Source: Siccibacter colletis | GTDB taxonomy: Bacteria; Pseudomonadota; Gammaproteobacteria; Enterobacterales; Enterobacteriaceae | Direction: 5' to 3' | Assembly: GCF_000696575.1 (NCBI RefSeq) | Contig: NZ_JMSQ01000001.1 | Span: 291,417 to 355,416 of the forward strand | DNA: 64,000 bases | In this document: positions 34,908 through 45,383 of the stretch, in pieces | How the letters are laid out: every line of letters begins with the position of its first letter | Numbering within the stretch: position 1 is the first letter of the stretch | Program-made: the position numbers and the translations under genes | The notes under the pieces: model-generated | What the model saw: the letters and a program-made list of their open reading frames with translations, nothing else | Told to the model about the DNA's origin: nothing | Database searches by the model: none

Positions 34908-37766
34908 TTAGCCCTCCGCTCCGGTGATTACAGCAATAACCTGAATGTAGGGCTCTTTTTCGGTGGTCATGGTGTCCTCAATCCATTGGATATAGCTGTC
35001 AAAATTGTGTTCGATTTCGCGCTGACGTTGTTCTTTGCGGCTCTTTTTCACTGAAAGCTGCTGTTTATTATCGGCAAAATCCAGTTCCAGTTGGCTCAGC
35101 TGACGCCCACGCAGAACGTCCAGCTTTTGCAGATGTTCACTGAGTTGCTGATTGATATGCTCCTCAAAAGCATTTCGATCGTGAACAAACACATCCCGCG
35201 CATGGGCGATTGCCGCTTCCAGCAGAACCTGCTGGCGTTGGTGGTTACGATCTTTACCACCACTGTTAGTCAATTTGCTTCTCAATTGCGGATGTCGTTT
35301 CAGAAACTCAGCAAAAGGCAGGCTACCGCTTAACGTTTCGTGGTTAAAGCTCACCACCAGCCACGGATTCACCATCGGGTGCGACTTACGGTTCGGGAAC
35401 AGCCCGGAAAGGATGAAGTGATCTTCATCAGGCTCAAACAGGTGCGGCAGGCGCATCACCGGAGCCTGGTGGCGACCAAAGGCGGACTGAATTTTGTCGT
35501 CTAACCACTGCACGACCGGGTTAATTTGCCAGAGATACTGCACATCGGGCCAGGCATGTTGCTCACCACGCGCACGCGAAATTGATTCCGTGATAACGGT
35601 TTTGTCCTGGCTTAGATAAAGCTGCCAGTTTTCCGGCGCAATTTCCAGCGGTAACTGGTTAAAGCGACGGCGTAACTCCTCCGGTGCGACCAGCGATAAG
35701 GTGTTATCAGGTAAGGTATCGTATTGCACGGTCTGACCGCTGGCCTTCAGATAGCCCAGCGCTTTTTCGCAGTATGCCTGCTCATTAGCAAACAGGCTAA
35801 TGTCGCTTTCGGTCACGGCTGAGGCATCGTTGGACACTGCGCTGCAGATTTCGCCAAACAGGTCGTTTCCAGTATTTTCAGTGACATTGCTATTCAACAG
35901 ATCATCGAACAGGCTGGCACCATCGTCCTGCATCATGAATTCAGCAACCTGCTCTTCTTCCTCTTCCTGCGTAAATTTGCCAGTAAATTCGGAGCTGTCA
36001 CCGATATTCTTCTGCGCCTGTTCGTCTTTATTGATCAGCACTTCCAACACACGCATATCACCGTTGATCTGCGGTTCACTGGCTTCAGTCAGCAAGTAAC
36101 GGATCTGTGGCTGGTGTTTTTGTCCGTAGCGGTCAATACGTCCGTTACGCTGCTGGAATACCATCAGCGACCACGGAATATCGAAGTGAATCATTTTATG
36201 GCTGAGGTGATGCAGGTTGATACCTTCAGACGCCACATCCGAGCAGATGAGCAGGCGTAGCGGAGACTGGGTTTTGCCAAACGCTTCGACGGTTTCCATC
36301 AGAACTGTATCGCCCTGATCGCCTCGCAACGTGGCAATTTGATCGTCTTTCAGCTTGAGATCGGAACGCAGTTGCTGCCCAAGGAACTCGAGCGTTTTGA
36401 TACTCTCGGTAAAGATCACCAAACGATCTTCTGTGTTATTCGCTTTCCAGCGGAGATCGTTACGGATGGTCTCCAGCAACAACTGATACTTGCTGAACTG
36501 ACTGGCATCAATATTATTGAGCGCCAGCAGCAGTGACTCTAATTCGTTAATCTGGCTCTGACTGTTTATTTCTTTGCGGTTCTCAAGCCGCTTCAGGCGG
36601 TTAGCCACCACGCTGGCACATGCCATTGGACTTGAGAACAACGCTTTTTCGAGCGCAATTTTGAACAGGCGGCCTTTGTTTGATTGCGAGTCTTCATCAT
36701 CGTCGTCACGGAACTGGCTCTCAACCAGCCGACGATAAGCTTCTTCTTCGGCCCCGGTTGCCGGGTGCGTGAGTTTGACGATATTACGTTCCGGAAACTC
36801 GCCAGCCATCTGATCTTTCACGTCTTTTTTGAAGCGACGCACAACCAGATTTTTATCGGCAAAATCGGCGTATTCATACTCTTTCGGATTAGCAATGGCC
36901 GTCGGGTCGAGCATATTCATCAGGCTGGCAAAACTTTCAGCCTTACCGTCATGCGGCGTGGCCGAGAGCATAATCAGCGTATCGCTGCGTCCGGCAAGCA
37001 ATTTTGCCAGTTTGCTGCGCAAGGAGCTGGTCCCACGTTCAGCGACGTTATGCGCTTCATCGATAACAATAATATCCCACCAGGCATTTTCCAGGTGGTG
37101 GCGATATTCGATGTCCTGTTTCAGAGTATCGATGGAGATAATGGTCTTATCGAAATAGTGAAACGGGTTGTGGTTGGTTGGGATACGGTTACGCACCTTT
37201 TGTAAACCAGCGGAATCAAGCCGCGTCAACGGAATAGCAAAACGGCTCCAGAACTCTTTCTGGAATTGCGTGAGCATGGATTTAACCGCCAGCACCAGAA
37301 TGCGTTTGCCACGTCCGCGGCGAATCAGCTCTGAAACCAAGATACCGGCTTCCAGCGTTTTACCCAGCCCTACCGCATCAGCAATTAATATCCGCTGGCG
37401 CGGCTGCGCCAGTGCCATGCGCGTGGGATCGAGCTGAAAGGGCATGGAATCCATCGCAGCCTGATGTCCAAAATGGACTTTGCTGTCAGTCGGGACGCGT
37501 TGGCGTAGCTGGCTCTCTATGTACAATTGAGCCGCCTGGTAATTGGCTGACTCATCTTCCACCAGATTTGTTTTTGCTGGATCAAGAATCTCGACTTTTT
37601 GCTCCAGCTTTGTCAGAAATAGCCCTTCTTTACCGCGTACCAGCTCCGAAATTCCATCACAGGTCAGCAGGTGACCACCATCTCCGCTGTCATCCGCCCG
37701 GCGAATGCGCCACTCTGCATCACGAATAACCACCCGCATCCCAGGTGCATAATTTTGCTTATTCAT
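34908..37766 (-). CDS. SNF2-family helicase, DrmD-like
   Basis: 952 aa. Walker A ADAVGLGKT at about 129-137, DEAH at about 236-239 (IIVIDEAHNVAERG), motif III LIMLSATPHDGK, and second lobe LLICSDVASEGINLHHLSHK with FQQRNGRIDRYGQ. The C-terminal 300 residues are charged and coiled-coil-like. An SNF2 enzyme directly followed by a large adenine methyltransferase is the drmD-drmMI pairing of class 1 DISARM. It is the first gene of a four-gene operon (37766 to 21522) with gaps of 2 bp or overlaps throughout. Its promoter should lie in the 190 bp upstream. Confidence 0.88.
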   Translation of the reverse strand: MNKQNYAPGMRVVIRDAEWRIRRADDSGDGGHLLTCDGISELVRGKEGLFLTKLEQKVEILDPAKTNLVEDESANYQAAQLYIESQLRQRVPTDSKVHFGHQAAMDSMPFQLDPTRMALAQPRQRILIADAVGLGKTLEAGILVSELIRRGRGKRILVLAVKSMLTQFQKEFWSRFAIPLTRLDSAGLQKVRNRIPTNHNPFHYFDKTIISIDTLKQDIEYRHHLENAWWDIIVIDEAHNVAERGTSSLRSKLAKLLAGRSDTLIMLSATPHDGKAESFASLMNMLDPTAIANPKEYEYADFADKNLVVRRFKKDVKDQMAGEFPERNIVKLTHPATGAEEEAYRRLVESQFRDDDDEDSQSNKGRLFKIALEKALFSSPMACASVVANRLKRLENRKEINSQSQINELESLLLALNNIDASQFSKYQLLLETIRNDLRWKANNTEDRLVIFTESIKTLEFLGQQLRSDLKLKDDQIATLRGDQGDTVLMETVEAFGKTQSPLRLLICSDVASEGINLHHLSHKMIHFDIPWSLMVFQQRNGRIDRYGQKHQPQIRYLLTEASEPQINGDMRVLEVLINKDEQAQKNIGDSSEFTGKFTQEEEEEQVAEFMMQDDGASLFDDLLNSNVTENTGNDLFGEICSAVSNDASAVTESDISLFANEQAYCEKALGYLKASGQTVQYDTLPDNTLSLVAPEELRRRFNQLPLEIAPENWQLYLSQDKTVITESISRARGEQHAWPDVQYLWQINPVVQWLDDKIQSAFGRHQAPVMRLPHLFEPDEDHFILSGLFPNRKSHPMVNPWLVVSFNHETLSGSLPFAEFLKRHPQLRSKLTNSGGKDRNHQRQQVLLEAAIAHARDVFVHDRNAFEEHINQQLSEHLQKLDVLRGRQLSQLELDFADNKQQLSVKKSRKEQRQREIEHNFDSYIQWIEDTMTTEKEPYIQVIAVITGAEG

Positions 37767-37955
37767 CGGTTTTTCTGTCTGTATGAGGCAGTGGCGGTAA
37801 CACTATCCCGAGCGATGTGGTGCGGCACACTGCGATAAAAAAGAGGGCCTTAAAGATAACATGAAGGGCAGCGTCAGGGGGATAAAATGGAATGTAATGC
37901 GCAGAAATCACGCATAAATTTCAAACAACGATAGTTAAAAAGTGAGCTGGGTCAA

Positions 37956-37982
37956 CTCCCCCACACTGAGTCGGTGGGGGAG
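37956..37982 (-). terminator. Hairpin after the truncated DUF1998 helicase gene
   Basis: CTCCCCCAC, 9-base loop, GTGGGGGAG, lying 7 bp behind the stop codon at 37990. It separates the truncated gene from the four-gene operon. The remaining intergenic stretch (37767-37955) shows no gene and is the expected site of the operon promoter. Confidence 0.55.
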
Positions 37983-37989
37983 AATTCGT

Positions 37990-40900
37990 TTAGCCTGCGA
38001 TGATATAACTCTTCAATCCATTATCCGGGGCTATAACCAATGCCCGGCATGTTGCCAGGCGCTCGACCTGATTCGGTATTCGTCCTGAAAAATCGAAGAA
38101 TGTGTCACCTGTACAACGCCAGTAACTCAGTCCCATATCGAGCAACACATAATGTTCACTGCCATCGCTGAAGGTCACGGTCAGTTCACGTCCGTGATCG
38201 GTGTTCTGATTATCTCCTGCTAACCATGAGATTTTCCCTGACCAGGCTGGCCCAAGGTAGCCCTCTTCCAGCAACGTGGTCATAACTTGCTGGCGATCCT
38301 GCTCATCAAGCCATGCGTTATAGAGTGAATCGTGTTGGCGAGAACTGTACTCTAACTTTTTAACTGAAACAGTGAGTTCGGCACGTTCTGCCAGCCCCTG
38401 TTCAACCAATTCCGTCAAAATTTCACCTAACAAACGTACAGTAAATGGGCTATTGAGATAACGATCACTATAATGGACGTGAGTAATTTCGCGTCCATTA
38501 GTAAAAACCTTCTTCCAGCCAGCATGCTGCTGAGCTATCAGTGCCCAGAAACGCGAACCAAAACCTTCCACCTGACCGTCAAGTTGTTGGCTGAGATTGA
38601 TGCGTACCGCCCCGGCGGGCAATGCTGGCAGTAAGTCTTCTGCACTCAAAGTCTGACCCGAGAATGTTTTTCTGGACGCCCCTTTAATCGTCACTACCGG
38701 CGATGCCGAGCTTTGTCCCCATAATTCACCGGGCGAAACGGTGGCACTGTCGGCAGCGGCCCACTGTTGGGTTTGCCCCTCACGAGTGACCTGTGCCAGT
38801 AAGTGCCCATTCCCTTGCACAAGTTGCGCAGTGTCTATAGATTTCACTTGCAAGCATTCACCCGGTATCGCCGCTAGCGCGGAAAGCTGATGTCTGGTGC
38901 TATCAGCTAAGTTTTCCAGCTGCGTGGCAATCAGCAACTCAACATTGCCCCCAGAGGAAGCAAACTGGAGTAACTCTTTAAATAATGGCCATTGCGCAAA
39001 ACTCCACTGTTCCTGCGACCCAGCAAGAACCAACGAGCAAGAATCATAAACCTCGCTGTTCAGGCATTGCGCAATACGCAAACTGAGTGGGTTGGTTTCA
39101 ACCCGACTACTTTCTCCGAAGTACTGATATTCTGGCGCGAGATTAAGCCGCTGTAGACGAAGATTAGTGAGCAGGGTTAATGCCTGGTGACGATCTAATT
39201 TGCCGACATAATGCTGACTGTCGTAGCTGAGCAAGCAGTGGTGGCAGAATTTATCACAGCTGCAATCGAGCAATTTTCTGGCGTAATTAAAGACATCCGA
39301 CCAATTATCGATCAATTGCACTGCATAACCCGCACCACCAGCATTATTATCGTAAATAAAGATAGAATATCCAGTGAAGCCATCGATATCGCGCGCTTGC
39401 TGTGTCGTCACGCCCAGCTCAGTATTTTCGATACCCAATTTATGCGCTAATCCTTCACGCAAAGCAACCGCAAGGGAACGCGCGGCAACATCATCCCTGA
39501 TCAGTAAGCCACTATCATCACTGAGTTGCAGCTCAACCATATCTGTACGGCTGCTATATCCCAACCACAGATCTTTATGAACATGACCGTGGCACAATTT
39601 ATTGTTCCCCTGCCGATCATTACTACCGCCTCTCAACAGGTAGTGTGTATTTTCCTTCTCCGGGTTCTTTAGATTCTCCGGAGTACGCTGGGGCTGGGTT
39701 TGAGATTCTGCCCGGCCACAGGAAAGACAAATTGCGTAGCCATGACCAAATTCACCCTCACTAAAGTGGAACAATTCCCCGCTATGACTAAAACGGTAAC
39801 GTCCGAGTCCAGCATCGGGTAAGGAGACCCATACCGAAGAAGGTACAAGAACACGAGGATCTTTCCAGGGAAGTTGCGCAGGCATGGATACATCATTATG
39901 TGCCTGATAACGAATGTCTGTCGCGAAACCGACAGGCTGTAAATGCCGCTTCACATCAAGCTGCTGTATATCTGCCTTGCAGTGGCAACATTCGACAGGC
40001 CGGGTGGCGCTGGTCGCTCCCGCGCCGCATTTACGGCAATGCCAGAACCACGGAATATGATGATCGCCAGACAGCTCCTGCCCGCTGGCAAGTACTTTAC
40101 CAAGCATAATACCCGAGGAACGATATACTTTTCCGCCCAATACCACATCAGCACCAGGAGCATATTCACGTAATGCTGTGGGCAGGTCACGGCTGGGCAG
40201 TTTTTCAATGCGGCGAGAAAAGTTTTCTCCCCCTTCATTAGGGTCAGCCTGAGTGGCTTTTATTGCGCGACGTCTTTCCAGTTCATCCGCAGTCAGATAA
40301 TTGAAATTGACCACGCCAACCGGGAAACCATGACCCGGCAGGAACGCTTCACTGATGAGTTTAGAAAACAGATAAGCACCGCGATAATCACGAAGCTGAT
40401 AAGTGATTGCTTTGCCTGCTGGCGTTTCTTCCCACGCGCTGTTATCTGCTTTCAACGCTTCGATGTTTTCCAACAGTATGGCAAGTTGGCTTCTCCAACG
40501 AGTATCAACCAGCTGCATCATCGTTTGCGTACGAGTCAAGAGCTGTGGCGGCGTCAATGACATCAGTACAGTTCCCTGGGTAAGGCGTTTAAGTTTATCC
40601 GCCAGCTGATCGGCCTGATGATTTAACCAATGGAGAAAACGAAGACACTGGCTCTCATCACCTTCAAAGAACCATTTACAACTCAGTTTTGTCGCATCAG
40701 GAACTTCAGCCCGTAAAAACGCACCTAAAACCAATGCGTTAACATGCCGCTGAACAATACTACTGCTACCAAAACGAACCCGTGGGGCACTCGCAACGGT
40801 GTTGAACGCCCAGAGAGGGTCTTTGAATACCTCCATTCCATGCGCGGTGTTTTTACATAACGTAATGGCGGCAGATGCGCTTTCACCGCGACGGCCAGCA

Positions 40901-43277
40901 CGGCCAGCACGCTGCAAATAATTCGCCGGAGCCGGAGGAACGTTATTCATCGCGACCAAACTCATACCACCAATATCCACGCCCATTTCCATGGTCGTGG
41001 AACAGTTCAACACATTGACTTTCCCTGCTTTAAATTGTTTTTCATTAAACTGGTTCTTCTCTGGTGTTCGCTGCGCTGAGTGTTCCTCCAGACGATACCA
41101 GCTATCTTTCAGGGCCAATCGATCACTGCGAGTAGACCATACCCCCTCCTCCCGAGCATGTTGAATGCGTTCATTACATTCCAGCCAGTTCAGGCGCTCT
41201 TCTCGCGCCATTTCTCCACCACCAGATAAACGCCAGTGACGCGCAGGAAGCTCAGGCATTTCAATCAATACAGCTTTTTCAGGTGCTATCTCTTTGCTAC
41301 CTGGTAAATACGGAGAATAACCCAATAAAGTGACATCTAACGCACGGCGAGTATAGGGGCAACGCCAGACTTGCTTTGGACTGTAAAATTCAGCTTGTTG
41401 TTTAATGTCCAATTGATAACCCGATTCAAACTGACGCAGGCATGGTCGAATAGCTTCCCAGACCTCATTCATTAAGTAATTAACCAGCGCTTTCCAGTGA
41501 GCCTGCTCAGGCTGTATTGCCGGAAAGACAGCAATTAATAGCTTAATGACCCGGTTATAATGACGGTCGCGTATTTGTGGCCAAAGTTGATCACGTTTCT
41601 GCCCTTTGTATTTTTTATCTGGCCCCTGCAGCATTTTTACCGGGAAACGTGCTCCCATCCAGCGAGGGTACTCCTCGTTTTCGTAAAAAACGGCACTGTT
41701 TTCACGTATAAAGAAATCAAGGGTAATCTTCAATAAATTACGCCATTCCGGTAATTGCTTATCGGGGTCGGGTAATAATGTCTTCCAGTCCTGCGGGCAG
41801 GTTGTGACTTTATCAATAAATGGATAGTGAATGGCCACCAGCCCCAGACTTTCGAGGGTCCAAGCATTTTTAGGGCGGCGACCAAACTCACTGTATAAAC
41901 AAAAATCAGCAAACTGTTGTTTAGTAAGCTCAAGTCCAGACAAGTCTTTAAAACTGCCTCTCATTCTGTCCGCAAGATCCACACTGCCAACAAGTTGTTC
42001 AGACAGAGTTTGCCACGACATGGTTTTCTTCTGCTGATTGCCTGAATTGACGAGGAGTATTTGCATTGCTTCAGCATGTTCCTGACTTAAGGAACTAACC
42101 ATCGGCTCGATAATTCTAAGCGCCTGAACGTCTGCTGGGCTAAGCTTCTCATTCGAAACCATCGCTTTTCTCAGTGCGTCGATGGAATTTTTTAACGGAG
42201 GGATAGAAAACTGGGTAATAAAACTCTCTAACAATGCACAATGTGCCGGACTGAGCTTTACTGATGGCTCATTAATATTTGCCAGTTCCTGATAACAAAG
42301 GGTTCGTAACGTAGCTTTATCTGCGTCCTGCTGTAATCGGGCAGAGATACGGGCGGTTCCCTGACGTGAATCCGTAAAGGTGAGCAAACGTCGACCATTA
42401 AACGGTCCTAACTGCTCTTCTCTTGTTTGCGGTAAAGGCGAAAATTCAAGCAGAGTAGGAATAATTTCATTTAAAAAAAAGGGTGCACCGAGTCGAAGCG
42501 GACGGAACAAAGGATTATTTTTCCGTTGGGTGTCACCACAACAAACACAAGCAAAGGAATTATTGCGTCCCTCACCTCGAGATTCAGGTCTTAGCAGATT
42601 TATCTCATAGTGCTTTTGCGCCTCGCGGTCGATTTTACCCGCCGTCGCTTCCTCCAGTGAAATGATATATTTTTCACCATTGCTCGCTATAAGACGATCA
42701 AATTGGGAGTTATTTTCTAATTCGTTGTTATCTTCATCTTCAGAATAAACATCGAGATCAAGAGCAAACTCATCCTCTTCGGCAGCAGCAGGTTGCGCCA
42801 CCAACCAGCTCGTTCCATCACCGCGCACTTCCTCCTTGGCAGACAAATAAGCTGAACCACACCCGGAGCAACGTAAGATTTCAAATACAGGCGCACCACA
42901 TTCACAATATTGGCGTTGTTCAAACCATACCTGACCAAATGGCCAGTCACTCTCACCTAATTCACTCGCTTTATGTGCGCATTGTTTATTTGAACATGCC
43001 CATAGGCCCGCGAGTGTTCGGATAAACCCATGCATACGTAATGGCGTAAAAGCTAGTGAAAATTTAGATTCACCCTCTCGCGATTTCGCCATCAGATCGA
43101 GAAGCTGCAGCAGCTCACGGTGATTAATGTCTGGCCAGGTTCTTCTGGCAACATTGAGCAATTCACTCAAACGTACCGCCAGGCGTCCGGGGCGAGTTAA
43201 CGCCTGACGCAATTGCTGGGCCACACGGTAATGGCACAGCTGTTGGTAAAGTTCCTGAGAACTTAGTGAGTTAAGAG
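37990..43277 (-). pseudogene. N-terminally truncated DUF1998 helicase, second copy type
   Basis: About 1760 native codons remain; an open frame continues 58 codons into IS1 but that part is IS1 sequence. Present are several zinc pairs (CSNKQC, CECGAP, CSGCGSAY, CVCCGD), the second RecA lobe (NCSTTMEMGVDIGGMSLVAM and NYLQRAGRAGRRG), the DUF1998 cluster CSCDKFCHHC, and a 400-residue C-terminal extension. The first lobe with Walker A and DExH is missing, so ATP hydrolysis should be lost. It differs clearly from the 2113-aa protein. Intact relatives should be about 2100-2300 aa. It may have been an upstream member of the cluster, or a separate system. Confidence 0.85.
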
Positions 43278-43332
43278 GGTAATGCTGCCAACTTACTGAT
43301 TTAGTGTATGATGGTGATTTTAAGGTGCTTGC

Positions 43333-43608
43333 GTGGCTTCCATTTCCATCAGATGTCCTTCCTGCTCCGCTACTGAAGGCGTGGTGCGTAACGGCAAAAG
43401 CACTGCCGGACATCAGCGCTATCTCTGCTCTCATTGCCGTAAAACATGGCAACTACAGTTCACTTACACCGCCTCTCAGCCCGGTACGCACCAGAAAATC
43501 ATTGATATGGCCATGAATGGCGTCGGATGTCGCGCCAGTGCACGCATTATGGGCGTTGGCCTCAACACGGTTTTACGTCACTTAAAAAACTCAGGCCGCA
43601 GTCGGTAA
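43333..43608 (+). CDS. insA: IS1 InsA
   Basis: 91 aa with the zinc finger [14 protein letters not shown] and [14 protein letters not shown], and the helix-turn-helix [20 protein letters not shown]. InsA binds the IS1 ends and represses transposition. A -1 frameshift near its end produces the InsAB' transposase. Confidence 0.92.
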   Translation: MASISIRCPSCSATEGVVRNGKSTAGHQRYLCSHCRKTWQLQFTYTASQPGTHQKIIDMAMNGVGCRASARIMGVGLNTVLRHLKNSGRSR

Positions 43609-44030
43609 CCTCGCGCATACAACCGGGCAGTGATGGGATTGTCTGCGCTGAAATGGACGAACAGTGGGGCTACGTCGGTGCTAAATCACGTCAGCGCTGG
43701 CTGTTTTACGCGTATGACAGGATACGGAGGACGGTTGTGGCGCACGTCTTCGGTGAACGCACTCTGGCCACACTGGAGCGTCTTCTGAGCCTGCTGTCGG
43801 CCTTTGAGGTCGTGGTATGGATGACGGATGGCTGGCCGCTGTATGAACCCCGCCTGAAGGGAAAGCTGCACGTTATCAGCAAGCGTTACACTCAGCGCAT
43901 TGAGCGACATAACCTGAATCTGAGACAACATCTGGCAAGGCTGGGACGGAAGTCACTGTCGTTCTCAAAATCGGTGGAGCTGCATGACAAGGTCATCGGG
44001 CATTATCTGAACATAAAACACTATCAGTAA
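43527..44030 (+). CDS. insB: IS1 InsB reading frame (transposase C-terminal part)
   Basis: 167 aa, overlapping insA in the -1 frame. It holds the DDE-type catalytic region: Asp in [12 protein letters not shown], Asp in [11 protein letters not shown], and the conserved [20 protein letters not shown]. Expressed as the InsAB' fusion it is the IS1 transposase. The frame is uninterrupted, so the element may be active. Confidence 0.9.
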   Translation: MSRQCTHYGRWPQHGFTSLKKLRPQSVTSRIQPGSDGIVCAEMDEQWGYVGAKSRQRWLFYAYDRIRRTVVAHVFGERTLATLERLLSLLSAFEVVVWMTDGWPLYEPRLKGKLHVISKRYTQRIERHNLNLRQHLARLGRKSLSFSKSVELHDKVIGHYLNIKHYQ

Positions 44031-44045
44031 GTTGGAGTCATTACC

Positions 44046-44458
44046 CGGTAATTGGACTGCCTGCAAATCTGTTCTTCTCTACTGGTATTCCGGTATGTAT
44101 TCTGGTGCTGAAAAAATGTAAAAAACCTGACGACGTATTATTCATCAATGCTGCCGAATACTTCGATAAGGGTAAACGGCAGAATCAGATTTCGTCTGAT
44201 CATATTAAAAAAATCATTGATACTTACAAGTTCCGTAAAGAAGAACCACGATACGCGCGTCGCGTTAGCATGGAAGAAATCGAAAAAAATGATTTTAATT
44301 TAAACATCTCACGCTATGTAAGTACGGCTGAGGCTGAAGAAGAAATCAAACTTTCTTCAGTACATGCTGAGTTGGTTTCTCTGGATAACCAGATAAAATC
44401 AGCAACTCAAAAACATAACGAATTTCTAAAAGAGTTAGGCTTACCTCTTTTACCGTAA
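44046..44458 (+). pseudogene. 3' fragment of a type I restriction methyltransferase gene (hsdM)
   Basis: Directly at the IS1 end an open frame continues without a start codon: VIGLPANLFFSTGIPVCILV, then LKKCKKPDDVLFINAAEYFD, KGKRQNQIS and a helical tail of about 80 residues ending ELGLPLLP. This is the C-terminal third of HsdM, after the NPPF-containing core. HsdS and HsdR are not in the window. The hsd operon on the + strand must have been removed by the same event that truncated the DUF1998 helicase gene. Confidence 0.85.
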
Positions 44459-44487
44459 TTCGCGCCGTTTTATTTTCATGTTAATAA

Positions 44488-44516
44488 AATGCCCTTTTCA
44501 TTGCGACAAGGGCATT
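44488..44516. terminator. Bidirectional terminator between hsdM fragment and yfjJ
   Basis: AATGCCCTT, 11-base loop, AAGGGCATT with A/T runs on both sides, placed between the stops of two convergent genes. Confidence 0.65.
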
Positions 44517-44530
44517 AAAACTCATTGGTA

Positions 44531-45154
44531 TTAATTATTACTACACCCAAACGATCTGTTCCCGTCATCAAAGATCTTGCTTTTCACTTTGGTGAGATAA
44601 TCAATCCGGTTCAGTAAATCGCCGGGATAAATATCATTGAGAATATCATCACGGTTCAGGGTATATTTACCATTAGCAGGGTACTGCACCAAGTGCTGCC
44701 CCTCTTCGGGAGTCAGGTTTAATGCGCTACACCATGCTGATGTAATCATGGTTCTTAGCGTATCTTCATCCAGATTAAAATCCCCTAAGTGGTAGTAAGC
44801 ATCCTTGTTCAGAAACAGAAATACGTGAAAATGACGCTTACCATTCTGGGTAAATTCCCTCACCCACGCATAGCGGAGCGTATTCGGGTGTACCCGTTTA
44901 CCTTCTTTACGCTTGCGCTGTTCATCTGCTGCCAGTTTGGCTTTCAGTGAATTGGTAAATCTTGATATAGCTCCTGAATCAGTATTCGCGATACAGGAAA
45001 TGGTATCACCATTATCCAGAATAACCGGGTCATGCAGATCCACGCGTATTGCCAGTGTACGTCCGTGTTCTTTAACAGCTTTATTAATAACTTCGATAAT
45101 TCTTTCTTTGTATGACTTAACATGACTTCCATACTCGCTATCGTAGAGGTTCAT
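44531..45154 (-). CDS. yfjJ: YfjJ/YagK family protein (inovirus Gp2-type)
   Basis: 207 aa, close to YfjJ of E. coli K-12 in length. The segments YAWVREFTQNGKRHFHVFLF and RTMITSAWCSALNL resemble the replication-initiator-like Gp2 family, with a degenerate HxH (HFHVF). It may derive from a rolling-circle initiator. It follows yfjI in the alpA-yfjI-yfjJ order of CP4-57. Confidence 0.82.
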   Translation of the reverse strand: MNLYDSEYGSHVKSYKERIIEVINKAVKEHGRTLAIRVDLHDPVILDNGDTISCIANTDSGAISRFTNSLKAKLAADEQRKRKEGKRVHPNTLRYAWVREFTQNGKRHFHVFLFLNKDAYYHLGDFNLDEDTLRTMITSAWCSALNLTPEEGQHLVQYPANGKYTLNRDDILNDIYPGDLLNRIDYLTKVKSKIFDDGNRSFGCSNN

Positions 45155-45383
45155 AATAATTTATTCCTTGATAGATAGCAGTCATCGCATTACTGGTATG
45201 GCTATTAGTATGGTGGATATACAGATATTGTTAATGACAGTACAATATAATAACTATCCGACACTTAATTTCAGGCAAAGAATAGCCACAGCCTGCGATG
45301 ACTGATTAAAAGTTACTCTGTAATTAGTTACAGTAATGACTGTTTAATAAAGTGATTATTCCGTCTTGTCTTTGCTCTGTTCG

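Larger units (their letters stand above)
43278..44045 (+). mobile_element. IS1 family insertion sequence, complete (768 bp)
   Basis: Terminal repeats GGTAATGCTGCCAACTTACT at the left and the complement of GGTAATGACTCCAACTTACT at the right; the length, 768 bp, is exactly that of IS1. The flanking bases (AGTTAAGAG on the left, CGGTAATTG on the right) are not a target duplication. This indicates that an adjacent deletion or recombination followed insertion. Confidence 0.92.

Noticed and set aside
15417..37766. Assignment as BREX, Dpd or Qat
   Set aside because: No PglZ or BrxC-like protein (BREX), no TGT-like DpdA (Dpd), and no QueC-like or TatD-like proteins next to the KAP gene (Qat) are present.
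43278..43452. The DUF1998 helicase frame starting inside IS1
   Set aside because: The first 58 codons are IS1 sequence read antisense, so the open frame is accidental and not the native N-terminus.
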